Part shown: positions 39,498 to 48,328 of the stretch, one piece after another | Position numbering within the stretch: the stretch's first letter is position 1 | Layout: each line of letters opens with the position of its first letter | Origin: Streptantibioticus ferralitis | GTDB lineage: Bacteria > Actinomycetota > Actinomycetes > Streptomycetales > Streptomycetaceae | DNA length: 52,018 nucleotides | Reading direction: 5' to 3' | Assembly (NCBI RefSeq): GCF_029223525.1 | Contig: NZ_JARHTQ010000043.1 | Coordinates: 1 to 52,018 of the forward strand | Made by a program: the position numbers and the translations under genes | Notes under the pieces: model-generated | What the model was told of the DNA's origin: nothing | Database searches by the model: none | What the model saw: the letters and a program-made list of their open reading frames with translations, nothing else

Positions 39498-42193
39498 CAC
39501 CGTGCCCCCTTGACCAGAGACTGCACCGTGCTGTTTGTCCACGGGTTGGCCTCACCCGATGCGGAGTGGCTCTTGTGGGGGTCGGCGGTGGAGTCCAGGG
39601 CGTTCAGCAACGCGGGACGGTTGATGGTGACGGTGATCCGTTCAATGCCGCCCGCGCCGTCGGCGTAGATGAACTCCCGGTTACGGCGGCGGTCTTTTGC
39701 GTCATGGGCCTGGGCGGACAGCTCGGCCAGCATCGCCTCGTATCCGTTGTCCGGCTCAACACCGAGCAGTTTGAGCGCGGAACGCTGGGCGGCCTGTCCG
39801 GTGGTGCGGCCGACGAAGACGGAGTCGACCCAGTTGGTGATGCCGGAGGCGTAGACGTCCTCACCGTCCTGCGTGCTGAGCAGAACGCGGGCGTTGTGCT
39901 TGCGCGAGTCCCGGCCGCTCTTGCGCATCAGTTCACGGCCCGAGGAGACGCGTTGCATCTCGTGGCACTCGTCCAGCCACAGGCCCTTGCGTTCGTGCAG
40001 GTCCCGGGCGTAGATCGAGCGCTGGGCGTACCAGCCGGCCAGGTAGAGCAGCGGGACGGAGTACCGCTCCTCCATCGACCAGTCCTCGCGCGCGGTCTCC
40101 GCGTTGGGCAGGCTCAGGCCCTTCAGGCTCATCACCACCAAGCGCCAGTGCCGGGTCTGGTACTGGTCGTCCCCGGCGTCGACCGCCGGGAAGATGAGCT
40201 GTCCTTGCGGCAGGGCCGCGGCCGAGTCGAGCAGGTCAGCGATGTTGCGCGCATGCTCTTCGTAACTGCCCTCGATCCGGCGCAGTTCGGCGATGATGTC
40301 GCGCGGAGAAGCGTGCGCGGTGGCCGCTGCCCGCTCAGCGGCCTTGAGCACCACCATGTACGTCTCGGGGGTCGCGGCGATCTGCGCGGGCAGCAGCCCG
40401 AGCAACACATCGACGGCGAGGGTGCGCCGGTGACCGGCCGCACGCTGGAGCTCACGCCGGTAGGCAGCCTCAGCGGCGGCCTCGCGGTCGGCCTCCTGCC
40501 AAAACTGGTCGGTGGTGTAGTGGCTGCGCTCCGGGTCCGGCACGATCCGGAACGGGTTGAGGGTGCCCGGCTCCGCGTTCATCAAGTCGATCGCCTTGGA
40601 GTAGGGCCGCAGCTCCGGCAGTTCACAGATCCGGCCCACCGGCCCGGACGGGTCGAGAACGACCCACGGCACGCCCATCAGGCTGGTGTTGTAGACGGTG
40701 TCCCCGCCCAGTGCGGTCTTGCCGCTGCCGAGGGTGCCCACGATGGGGGTGAGGCCGGAGGACTCTCGCACCTCCTGAGCGTGCCAGGGATGCCACATGA
40801 CCGGCCGCCGAGAAGTACCGGAGGTGAAGCCCAGATTGAAGCCCCTCCGATCGCCGACGGCCGCCGAGACCGCCGGGAGGGAACCAGCGAGGGTGGTGAT
40901 CGGCATCCGGCGCTTGTAGGCCTCGGTGCTCAACGGCTCGCCGGGGATGAACTCGCGGGCGAGTGCGTACTGCCCGGCCGGGCGCACCACCGTGATGTGC
41001 TCCCCGTACAGGTCGCTCACCTTCTTGATCCGGTCGCGCAGCCGCTCTTCGTCAGTGGCGGCGATGGCGACCCGGAACCAGCCGCGGATACGGGTGTTAA
41101 GCCCGGACGGCCCGGAACGGGTCTCGTCCTCGATCACCTGGCCCTGGGCGGACTGGCGGGCCAGCGAGATCGGCACCTCGACGCCGTGCTCCTGGTGGTG
41201 CCTGACCTGGTGACGGATCTGGGCGAGCTGGCCGCGGATCTCATCGCCCGCCTCAGCACTGACGCGCACATCGATGGTCGCGGCCAGCTCGTAGGGAAAG
41301 GGGAGTTGGTCCAGGCGCTGCAGCCAGGGTCCGGAGACCTCCGGGATGGGGGGCAGTTCCATCCGTCCGAGGGTGAGCACCGAGACGTACCGGCTGACCG
41401 GCTGGCCCTCTCGCTCGCCTGAGACCACGATGTGCGGCGCGTACGGCGAGGGGGCTGCCCACTCGATGCCTGAGGTCCATTCCGCCAGGTCGGTCGGCTC
41501 CCACATGTCGGTGGGCTGTTGCCGGAGGTCCAGTGGTGCGGGCAGGCACAGGCCGAGCGAGCGGGTCATGAGCCAGTCCATGTCACTGGCGGTGGCCGGG
41601 GTGGCGTCCATGCCGTGCCCAGCCATGATCCGGTCGACGTCCCCGATGTCGCGCTGCAGTCCTGCGATCTCGCGCTCGATGGCGGTGCCGATCAACTTCC
41701 GGGCGGTGCGCCCGAGTTGGGTCAATTTCCCCACGCGCACCCCGTAGTAGACGATTTTGTCGTCCAGCGGCAGGCGGGCGACTTTGACCTGCTCCTCGGC
41801 GAGGTACTGCCGCCAGCTCGGCAGGGGATTGATGACGGAGTTATCGAGTTCCTGCGCCCAGCGGGCGACGGGGTAGGGGCGGTGGGTGACCCGGATGTGC
41901 AGGCGACGCCCGGTCAGCTCGGACAGTCGGCTGGCGTGGGCGGTGATCAGGGCGTTGCGGTCGGCGATGGTACGGAAGGACCACCGCTGTGGGCTGGCGA
42001 CGTACCAGGCGGTGACGTGTCCGGACCGTGTGATGGTCAGGTTGCCGATGATGTCGGACAGCAGAAGGCCGGTCGGTTCGCTGCGGACCTCGGCGGTGGC
42101 GTCCTGGCGTGTGGTCAGGCGCTGGATCAGGGTGCGGCGCTTGCGGTCTTCAGTGGTGGGCGCGGTGGGTGCGGTGGGTGCGGTGCGCTTCAA
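39497..42193 (-). CDS. VirB4-like conjugation ATPase
   Basis: The 898-aa protein starts at a TTG at 42193 with GAGGGAG upstream. The N-terminal 440 residues correspond to the VirB4 N-domain (GHVTAWYVASPQRWSF). The ATPase core has Walker A GTLGSGKTALGGD at about 480-492, Walker B GLWLDECHEMQ near 735 and LLSTQDGEDVYAS after it. VirB4-type ATPases power assembly of a type IV secretion channel. It is preceded by a small hairpin of the GTTGGGC family (42214-42230). It is the largest gene of the window. Confidence 0.88.
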   Translation of the reverse strand: MKRTAPTAPTAPTTEDRKRRTLIQRLTTRQDATAEVRSEPTGLLLSDIIGNLTITRSGHVTAWYVASPQRWSFRTIADRNALITAHASRLSELTGRRLHIRVTHRPYPVARWAQELDNSVINPLPSWRQYLAEEQVKVARLPLDDKIVYYGVRVGKLTQLGRTARKLIGTAIEREIAGLQRDIGDVDRIMAGHGMDATPATASDMDWLMTRSLGLCLPAPLDLRQQPTDMWEPTDLAEWTSGIEWAAPSPYAPHIVVSGEREGQPVSRYVSVLTLGRMELPPIPEVSGPWLQRLDQLPFPYELAATIDVRVSAEAGDEIRGQLAQIRHQVRHHQEHGVEVPISLARQSAQGQVIEDETRSGPSGLNTRIRGWFRVAIAATDEERLRDRIKKVSDLYGEHITVVRPAGQYALAREFIPGEPLSTEAYKRRMPITTLAGSLPAVSAAVGDRRGFNLGFTSGTSRRPVMWHPWHAQEVRESSGLTPIVGTLGSGKTALGGDTVYNTSLMGVPWVVLDPSGPVGRICELPELRPYSKAIDLMNAEPGTLNPFRIVPDPERSHYTTDQFWQEADREAAAEAAYRRELQRAAGHRRTLAVDVLLGLLPAQIAATPETYMVVLKAAERAAATAHASPRDIIAELRRIEGSYEEHARNIADLLDSAAALPQGQLIFPAVDAGDDQYQTRHWRLVVMSLKGLSLPNAETAREDWSMEERYSVPLLYLAGWYAQRSIYARDLHERKGLWLDECHEMQRVSSGRELMRKSGRDSRKHNARVLLSTQDGEDVYASGITNWVDSVFVGRTTGQAAQRSALKLLGVEPDNGYEAMLAELSAQAHDAKDRRRNREFIYADGAGGIERITVTINRPALLNALDSTADPHKSHSASGEANPWTNSTVQSLVKGAR

Positions 42194-42251
42194 CGAGGGG
42201 CTCCCTCGGTCGACCTGTGTTGGGCAGGTAGCGGTAGGGCAGGTGGTGCGG

Positions 42252-42611
42252 TCAGTGGCCGGGCGTGCGGCGGACGGATGTCAGGGACATCTGGGTCGTG
42301 GTGGCCGGGCGTGCGGCGGGGCGGTGGGCGCGGACCTCGTGCCAGAAGGTCTGGATCAGCGCTTTGACGGTGTGCTCATGGGTGACGTGGCGCATGACGT
42401 ATCGGGTGGTGCCGATGACGGCGATGAGCCCGTAGACCGCCGGCCAGAAGCCGATGATGCCCAGCTTCTTCTCGGTGATCAGCATGAGTAGCAGCAGGAC
42501 GCCGCCGACGGCGTAAGCCTGGTAGCGGGCGCGCCAGGGCAGAGTTCCGCGCGGTGGGCCGAGGAAGACGTCGTCGACCTCGTACACGGCGTCGTCTGTG
42601 GGCATGCGCAT
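42252..42611 (-). CDS. Small two-span membrane protein (PrgI/TcpE-like)
   Basis: The 119-aa protein has two adjacent hydrophobic helices (AVGGVLLLLMLITEKKLG and FWPAVYGLIAVIGTTRYVM; about residues 33-75) between charged ends. In Gram-positive and actinomycete transfer operons a protein of this size and topology (PrgI/VirB3-like) is placed just before VirB4, as here. The name is therefore based on position and topology. Confidence 0.65.
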   Translation of the reverse strand: MRMPTDDAVYEVDDVFLGPPRGTLPWRARYQAYAVGGVLLLLMLITEKKLGIIGFWPAVYGLIAVIGTTRYVMRHVTHEHTVKALIQTFWHEVRAHRPAARPATTTQMSLTSVRRTPGH

Positions 42612-42614
42612 GGG

Positions 42615-42875
42615 TCAGCTCCAGATCAGGCCGAGTAGCCAGCCGCCGATGTTCTGCGCGTTGTTACCGGCGCCCATCGCCATCACGCCGAGGCCGAGCA
42701 GGACGACGGAGAGCGTCACCAAGCTGCCCGCCCAGTCCTTGGCTTTCGCCCGGAAAACGATGATCAGGCCTGCGATGACGCAGGCGATTTGGACGACGTT
42801 CGCCTTGATCCAGTTGTTGAGGCCGGTGGTGGATGCGGCGGCCAGGTCCACGAGATGGGGGTGGAGGGGGTGCAC
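42615..42875 (-). CDS. VirB2/TrbC-pilin-like small membrane protein
   Basis: The GTG at 42875 has GAGGAGA upstream. The 86-aa protein has a short N-terminal part (LVDLAAASTTGLNNWIKAN) and two hydrophobic helices (VVQIACVIAGLIIVF; LVTLSVVLLGLGVMAMGAG). This is the topology of VirB2-type pilins and related subunits in transfer operons. It is the first gene of the Mpf operon, behind the promoter at 42939-42967. Confidence 0.65.
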   Translation of the reverse strand: MHPLHPHLVDLAAASTTGLNNWIKANVVQIACVIAGLIIVFRAKAKDWAGSLVTLSVVLLGLGVMAMGAGNNAQNIGGWLLGLIWS

Positions 42876-42938
42876 AGCTGTCTCCTCGATGCGCTGCGGG
42901 AATCCAGGTCACGCGCGTCAAATCGCGTGTGACTTACG

Positions 42939-42967
42939 GGATATGGGTAACCAGGATAGGCTGTCAA
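42939..42967 (-). promoter_or_regulatory. Promoter of the conjugation operon
   Basis: TTGACA on the minus strand (42962-42967) and ATATCC (42939-42944) are exactly 17 bp apart. An imperfect inverted repeat with GGTTAC and GTAAGTC half-sites overlaps the -10 box and recalls the palindrome at 48329. A further GTGTAACC lies near 43046 on the divergent side. Confidence 0.5.
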
Positions 42968-43100
42968 GCGCCTTCTGCGAACCCCAAATACCCACCATTA
43001 CGAGGGATGTTCGCAGCTCAGAGACTCAGCCCTACCATGTCGCGTGTAACCAAAACCGGGTGGTCGGTCAGATATGGCGGCCGGAACAGGTGGAACAGGC

Positions 43101-43904
43101 ATGTGGATTGGCGTGGGCAAGCACAAGGGCGGGGTCGGCTGCACCGTCAGCGCACTGGAGCTGGCGTATGCGGCGACCAGACGCACGATCCATGGCCGAC
43201 CGCGCCGCGTCGCCATCCTCGACCTCGACCCGCAGGGCAACGCCACCGACGTGCTGGAGCCCAAACAGCGCCGCATCGGCATCAAGGACGTCCTCGCCCC
43301 GCCCGACCCGGCGACCGCCCGACCGCTGGCCCTGCGAGACGTCCTGATCCCAACGGCCTGGGACAACGTCCTCCTGGCACCCGCCGACCGCCACCTGGCC
43401 AACAGAGAAACAGACTTGACGCCGCATGGAATTGCGACGCTGCGCCGTGCCCGGCTCTCTGGGGAAATCGCCGACATGGTGGACGACGTGGTCATCGACC
43501 TGCCTCGTGATATCGGACGGCTTGCCGCGACCGGACTCCTCGGCATGGAACATCTCTTCATCTGCGCGCAGGCATCCATCTGGGGCGCACAAGGGGCGGA
43601 AGAGATGCGCTACACCGTCAGGCGGATCAGTGAGAAAGGAAACCCGGAACTGGCCATAGCGGGCATTGTCGTTGCGGCTTATGACGACGCTCGCGACTCC
43701 CGGCGAGTTCTGGAGTCCATGAAAAGCAGATTCGGGAATCTACTACTGGACCCACCCGTACCCCGGAAAGTTCGGGTGCGGGAAGCGGTCGAAAGCTACC
43801 ACACGCCATGCCGTGAATTCGGCGGACGGGATCTGGAGGAAGTCGCCGATGTCTACCAGAAGTTCTATGACAGCCTTCTCGCGCAGGACGGGAGCGCGCG
43901 GTGA
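43101..43904 (+). CDS. ParA-family ATPase (second copy)
   Basis: The ATG at 43101 (MWIGVGKHKGGVGCTVSALEL) puts the deviant Walker A at residues 6-14; an ATG at 43074 is possible but has a weaker site. In the usual KGGxGKT motif the last lysine is replaced (KGGVGCT), which is unusual because that lysine contacts ATP. Other motifs are present: ILDLDPQGNATDVL and VVIDLPRDIGRL. The 267-aa protein is unlike the ParA at 31365 and has its own partner gene, overlapping at 43901. It may serve partition or, given its place beside traB, transfer. Altered Walker A is the main oddity. Confidence 0.78.
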   Translation: MWIGVGKHKGGVGCTVSALELAYAATRRTIHGRPRRVAILDLDPQGNATDVLEPKQRRIGIKDVLAPPDPATARPLALRDVLIPTAWDNVLLAPADRHLANRETDLTPHGIATLRRARLSGEIADMVDDVVIDLPRDIGRLAATGLLGMEHLFICAQASIWGAQGAEEMRYTVRRISEKGNPELAIAGIVVAAYDDARDSRRVLESMKSRFGNLLLDPPVPRKVRVREAVESYHTPCREFGGRDLEEVADVYQKFYDSLLAQDGSAR

Positions 43905-44662
43905 CGGATGAGGCGAAGGAGCAGAGCCGAGCGGGAAAACGCACCGGAAAGCGAGTACGGAACGAGCCCGCCGAAATCTACGAGCGGATCGAGCCGGACC
44001 CGGTTGACGTCATCCTCGCTCCCGACACGACAGCGCCCCCGTCACCGCGACCCGACACGGGCGGCGTCCCCGGACCCCGCGACGTCACCGGTTCGCGACA
44101 CGACAGCCAGGCGACGACACGCCAAGGCGACGAGCCAGCCGCCGCTGACGCGTCAGCCGAGGGCGACATGTCGCCACCGAAGGCGGCGCCCTCTCATGAC
44201 GCGTCAGGCCCCGAAGAAGGGGAGAGCGTGACGCCGACACCCGTACCGAAGGCGCGGCTCCGCACAGCGAAGAAGACCCCCGCTGTACCGGGCCGCAGCC
44301 GCCGCGAGAAGACTGCGCCGGACCCAGCCCCAGAGCCAGCCGACTCGCCAGAGCAGGATCCCGTGAAGCCCCAGACCTACTCGATGACCGAACCCCTCAT
44401 CGAGCGGCTGAAGTCCGCGGTATGGCACACGATCCAGAAGCCGGACGGCTACCACAACGTCTCCCAGCTCGTCCGAGCCGCCGTCGATCAAGAGGTCACG
44501 CGGCTGGAAGCCAAGTACAACCATGGCCGCCCTTTCCCGAAGGTGACCACCCGCCTGCCGACCGGCCCAAGCCCGGAAGGCGCGATGCGGGGAGCCCAGA
44601 TCCGGGCCCGCAACCGCCGACGGGCCTCCGAACAAGACCCGGATCACGATGACAGCCCGTGA
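43901..44662 (+). CDS. ParA partner protein with C-terminal RHH-like domain
   Basis: The 253-aa protein starts at a GTG overlapping the ParA stop (GTGA). Residues 1-155 are disordered and rich in Pro, Ser, Glu and Arg (KARLRTAKKTPAVPGRSRR). About 60 residues near 160-215 (MTEPLIERLKSAVWHTIQKPD, then NVSQLVRAAVDQEVTRLEA) look like a ribbon-helix-helix or similar small DNA-binding dimer domain. The tail is basic. This is the usual shape of actinomycete plasmid centromere-binding partners. A small-RNA terminator follows its stop immediately. Confidence 0.7.
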   Translation: MTDEAKEQSRAGKRTGKRVRNEPAEIYERIEPDPVDVILAPDTTAPPSPRPDTGGVPGPRDVTGSRHDSQATTRQGDEPAAADASAEGDMSPPKAAPSHDASGPEEGESVTPTPVPKARLRTAKKTPAVPGRSRREKTAPDPAPEPADSPEQDPVKPQTYSMTEPLIERLKSAVWHTIQKPDGYHNVSQLVRAAVDQEVTRLEAKYNHGRPFPKVTTRLPTGPSPEGAMRGAQIRARNRRRASEQDPDHDDSP

Positions 44663-44663
44663 C

Positions 44664-44733
44664 GAAAAAATCCCGCCTCAAGGGGCGGGTAGCGCCTGCA
44701 AGCTGAGCCCTCATTAGCTTGCTTTGCGGCGCT
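44664..44733 (-). ncRNA. Probable small (antisense) RNA upstream of traB
   Basis: On the minus strand the sequence folds as a long hairpin: AGCGCC (44733-44728) with GGCGCT (44696-44691), and GCAAGCT (44722-44716) with AGCTTGC (44704-44698) around the loop AATGAGGGCTC. A Rho-independent terminator follows: stem 44672-44677/44684-44689 and then six T (44670-44665). The promoter upstream reads TTGACA (44758-44763), 17 bp, CTGATT (44735-44740). No gene on the minus strand ends here, so the terminator must serve this RNA. It is complementary to the leader of traB or to the 3' end of the parB-like message, as plasmid antisense regulators often are. Confidence 0.65.
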
Positions 44734-44734
44734 A

Positions 44735-44763
44735 AATCAGCCTCAGCTTAGCAGCGCTGTCAA
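44735..44763 (-). promoter_or_regulatory. Promoter of the small RNA
   Basis: Perfect TTGACA (44758-44763) with a 17-bp spacer and a weaker -10 (CTGATT, 44735-44740) on the minus strand. Transcription would start near 44728-44730. Confidence 0.55.
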
Positions 44764-44816
44764 GCCCTGCAGAGAAGGGGCGCGCATCACCTCAGGTCAC
44801 CACAGGAGGGGACACC

Positions 44817-46901
44817 ATGGCACCACCCAGCCCCACCCCCAGCACGGCGGAACGCTCACCCGTGATCTCCGCCCTCATGTACGGCCTCGGCATTGCCCTC
44901 ATCGGCGGCGCCGCGACCAACATGCTCCACCAGCCGCAGCTCTTGATCCCCGTCCTTGCTGCTGCCATCGCCGTCGCTGTGATCGGCTCCCTCATCGGCA
45001 CCTGGCACCGCCAACGCCGCCGGCCCGTCCGCGATCTGACCACAGCACTCGCCCCGGTACTGCGCGTGGACTCGACCGACGGAATGCTCAAGGCACGCCG
45101 TCGGCGGCACGGTGTTCCCACCCGGCTGACGATCAAGTACCCGGCCGTCTTCGACGAGCGAGACGAGAAGGCACGAGCCGAGATCCGCGACATCATCGCC
45201 ACCCGCCTCGGCGGCGACGTCGAGGCGACATGGCAGCCCCCGAAACGACGCGTCATCGTCACTATCGACCCCACCCCTGGCGCGACGGACATCCACGACA
45301 GCAGCAAGGCCACCGCCCCCGTCGCGTCAAGCGACACCGAAGCCCAAGCTCTCGTCCGCGCCCGAGCGACAGAGGTCGTCCAAGCCATCATGGGCGCGAC
45401 ATCCCGCATCACGCAGATCGACTTCGACGGCGGCACTGACGCCCCTGTCGCCCTCCACGTCAGCTACGCCACCACCTCACGCGACCTCAATGCGGTTTAC
45501 CGGCAGAAAGTCCTGCTGCAGGTAGACAGCAAAACCCCCGGAACCTGGCGCGATATCTGGGACTTCGAGAACAGCAGGGTCCGGTTCGAACTCCGGCCTC
45601 CCTTCCCCCGGAACGTCCCCTACCCAGTGCAACACCCCCGCGAATACGGAGTCCTGCCGTATGCGGCAGGTGCAAACGGTGAGATCATCTCCTGGAAGCT
45701 GGGGGCCAAGCGCCCGCACTTCCTCGTTGTCGGCCCGACCGGTAGCGGTAAGACGGTGCTGATCCGCGACATCGTACTGAGCGCCGTGCTTCAGGGAATT
45801 CCCGTCATCCTGTGCGATCCGAAGCGCACCGAGTACCTGGACTTCGCACACTTCCCGGGTGTGATCCTGGTGACCGACATCGCCGATATCGCCGATGCCA
45901 TTCAGCGCTTCCACGACCTGATGGAAGAGCGCTACGCGGAGATCGAAGCGGGACTCATCGCATCCGGGGCCCACAGCAAGTTCCTGTTCATTCTTGACGA
46001 ATACGCTGTGTTCAAGAAGCTCGTGAACAAGCTGTGGGAAGACAAGAAGAAGGAGCAGGAGAAGCCGCCCAAGAGGACCACGCACCCCTGCCTGGACGAC
46101 TGGAGCAACCTGGTGCTGATGGTCCGCGGCGCCGGAGGGCACCTCGTCCAGGGCCTGCAACGGCCCGACGCGGACGTGACGGGCGGCGCCGAACGCGACT
46201 CCTTCCGGCAGCGCCTCGCCCTCGACCAGCACACCCCCGAGACCGCCAAGATGATGTGGAACAACTCCCGCATCGGCACTGACCTGCCCAGCGTCCAGGG
46301 ACGCGCGATGGCGGACACCGGCCGGACCAACCACCCCGAAGAGGTCCAGGTGCTGCGGATGATCCCGCCGTCCGTCGACGGGCACACCGAAGAGGACGCA
46401 TGGATCTGGGAACACGCCCGTGAGCAGGCATCCAACCCGGAACTGTGGAAGGAGGTCTACATCCCTGACGCCCTGCTGGAACTCAAGGCCCGCCGCGAGC
46501 AGCGAATGGCGGTGCAGCGCGCCCGCCTCGGCATCCGGCCCGGAGCAGAAGCACCTGCCGAACCGGTCTCGCTGGCCAAGGCCTCGACGTCAGCCGACGC
46601 CTCCGAGCCGGCCGACGCCCCTGACGACGCAACGCCGCCCAGCCCGGGGCGGAGCGAAGAGGACCAGGACGTACAGCGCCTGGAGGACGTTGGACTGTAC
46701 GAGCTCGAAGTTGGCGACGTGGTGATGCTGGAGGACGAGACCGGGATCCCCTGCATCTGCACCATCGATGACATCGACTACAGCGAGGGCGACGACGGCG
46801 AAGAACTGGTCGACCTCACCTACACCACGGAAGAAGGCGAGCAGGAGGTTCGCACCTTCAGCACCGATCAGAGTCTCACCCGCAGGACCAAGACGGGCTG
46901 A
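44817..46901 (+). CDS. traB: TraB/FtsK-type DNA translocase
   Basis: The 694-aa protein starts at the ATG at 44817 with CAGGAGGGG upstream. It has two N-terminal membrane helices (about 18-58), a linker domain and an FtsK/SpoIIIE motor: Walker A VVGPTGSGKTVLIRD at about 303-317, CDPKRTEYLDFAHF, and Walker B FLFILDEYAVF near 389. The C-terminal part has an acidic stretch and a small beta-rich domain (LEVGDVVMLEDETG). Streptomyces TraB alone forms a hexamer that moves double-stranded plasmid DNA between hyphae by recognising 8-bp repeats. Here it is found with a VirB4-type apparatus, so it may act as the coupling ATPase. The symbol is by similarity. Confidence 0.82.
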   Translation: MAPPSPTPSTAERSPVISALMYGLGIALIGGAATNMLHQPQLLIPVLAAAIAVAVIGSLIGTWHRQRRRPVRDLTTALAPVLRVDSTDGMLKARRRRHGVPTRLTIKYPAVFDERDEKARAEIRDIIATRLGGDVEATWQPPKRRVIVTIDPTPGATDIHDSSKATAPVASSDTEAQALVRARATEVVQAIMGATSRITQIDFDGGTDAPVALHVSYATTSRDLNAVYRQKVLLQVDSKTPGTWRDIWDFENSRVRFELRPPFPRNVPYPVQHPREYGVLPYAAGANGEIISWKLGAKRPHFLVVGPTGSGKTVLIRDIVLSAVLQGIPVILCDPKRTEYLDFAHFPGVILVTDIADIADAIQRFHDLMEERYAEIEAGLIASGAHSKFLFILDEYAVFKKLVNKLWEDKKKEQEKPPKRTTHPCLDDWSNLVLMVRGAGGHLVQGLQRPDADVTGGAERDSFRQRLALDQHTPETAKMMWNNSRIGTDLPSVQGRAMADTGRTNHPEEVQVLRMIPPSVDGHTEEDAWIWEHAREQASNPELWKEVYIPDALLELKARREQRMAVQRARLGIRPGAEAPAEPVSLAKASTSADASEPADAPDDATPPSPGRSEEDQDVQRLEDVGLYELEVGDVVMLEDETGIPCICTIDDIDYSEGDDGEELVDLTYTTEEGEQEVRTFSTDQSLTRRTKTG

Positions 46902-47024
46902 CAACGGACGGCTGGCACGGCAGCGAGGCCGGAAGCCGTGTGATGGCCGTGTCGGTTCAGAACGGTAGCGGCTGGCATCGGCAGCCCGCCGAGCCACAGC
47001 GATCCGCAGACCGCTCTCCGGGGA

Positions 47025-47071
47025 TGGCGAAGGCCCGGAACCCCCGATCGGCTGGTTCCGGGCCTTCGCCA
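47025..47071. terminator. Bidirectional terminator hairpin
   Basis: A perfect 18-bp stem (47025-47042 with 47054-47071) and an 11-nt loop lie between the convergent traB and the DUF2637 gene. Confidence 0.85.
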
Positions 47072-47077
47072 CATGTC

Positions 47078-48253
47078 CTACCGCTTGTCGGCCGCTTCGG
47101 GGATGATCCCCTCCTTCTTCATCCGGCTCACGTGGCGCTGCATCGTGCGCGCCCCGAACGGAGCTCTCTCCGCCAACTTCTGTGCTGCCGGAACGGGGCG
47201 ACCTTCCCGGAGGTATTCCATGACGATCTCGATCGCCTTCTCGTAGTTGTCGTCCCGACGCTGGGCAGCCTCAGCCTCCTCACGCTGCTCCCGCTCGTCC
47301 GCCGTCTCCAAGGAAGGCGGTTCGGGGAGCACTGTGCTGGACACGACGAGCGCGGTCATCGGCTGGGGCGCGTCGCCCTCAGGCGGCATCTCCGCCCGCC
47401 GGATACCGACCGGAAGCGCGGTCTGCTCCTCCGGCAACTCCAGCTCCCTCTGCGCCGGGATAGAGGCCGGGATCGCGTCGAGCTGCTCGACGGAGACACC
47501 GCCAGTCGTAGGGACCGGGTGGGGAGTGGGGCGCGTTCCGTCACGCACCATGTCGGCGGTGAGCTTGCCCAGCAGCAGGTACATGCGCAGGTCGAGCGGA
47601 GCCTTCCGGCGCCATCCGCGGCCGTACTCCTTGCGCAGGGCGGTCATTGCCAGAATCCGCTGCTCTTCCAGGCCCAAGGCCACCGTGTACGACCTGATGT
47701 CCCACAGACGCATACGCCGGTACATCGCTGCCGTGGACGGGAGGGCGAGCAGCCAGCGGGAGAGCGGGATGGAGTCGACGAGCTCCCCAGAGGCGGCGCC
47801 GATGCGCACTCGGTAGGCGTGGGCAGCGATCTCGGTTGCTGCGACCCACAGCGACGGCAGCACCCCATGGGCGACCTTCGCTTCCACGGACGCCGACGTC
47901 TGCGCGTTGAGGTAGATAGTGATGCCGGTCAGACCGTACGGCACCCACCGCACCCACCACAGCGGCATCTTGAGCCGGACCAGCAGCAGATACGCCAGAC
48001 CAAACACCGGGATGGCGATGTCGATGGCCACAGGCACGATCCACGGATGCGAGAAGCCCCGCGACTGCATGTACCTACTCACCGCGTCGAACGAGGAGTA
48101 CAGCCCCAACGCGCCCACACCCAGGGCTCCAAGAACGATCGCCCCCAGGACAACCCACTCGAAGCGGCTGAGCTGCGGAAGCTCCCAGGCCCCCGCACCG
48201 GAGGCAGTCTCCTCGCTTCCGCTAGGGGCTTGTACAGCCTCGATCTCTTCCAT
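47078..48253 (-). CDS. DUF2637/SpdB-like transfer-associated membrane protein
   Basis: The ATG at 48253 (MEEIEAVQAPSG) has GAGGAGG nine bases upstream; the frame to 48331 runs through the operator. The 391-aa product has four membrane helices at about 35-150 (VVLGAIVLGALGVGALGLY, PVAIDIAIPVFGLAYLLLV, VPYGLTGITIYL, HGVLPSLWVAATEIAA). This is the DUF2637 pattern found in Streptomyces spread (Spd) proteins, and a long cytoplasmic part ends in an HTH-like segment (PFGARTMQRHVSRMKKEG). Spd proteins help plasmids spread inside the mycelium after TraB transfer. Its palindromic operator (48329) suggests repression by a plasmid regulator. Confidence 0.78.
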   Translation of the reverse strand: MEEIEAVQAPSGSEETASGAGAWELPQLSRFEWVVLGAIVLGALGVGALGLYSSFDAVSRYMQSRGFSHPWIVPVAIDIAIPVFGLAYLLLVRLKMPLWWVRWVPYGLTGITIYLNAQTSASVEAKVAHGVLPSLWVAATEIAAHAYRVRIGAASGELVDSIPLSRWLLALPSTAAMYRRMRLWDIRSYTVALGLEEQRILAMTALRKEYGRGWRRKAPLDLRMYLLLGKLTADMVRDGTRPTPHPVPTTGGVSVEQLDAIPASIPAQRELELPEEQTALPVGIRRAEMPPEGDAPQPMTALVVSSTVLPEPPSLETADEREQREEAEAAQRRDDNYEKAIEIVMEYLREGRPVPAAQKLAERAPFGARTMQRHVSRMKKEGIIPEAADKR

Positions 48254-48328
48254 CCTCCCCAACCTCCTCTGTGGCGGCCTGGCATGACCGTATGCGACAA
48301 GCGGAACCATCATAACGGCCATGTCGCA

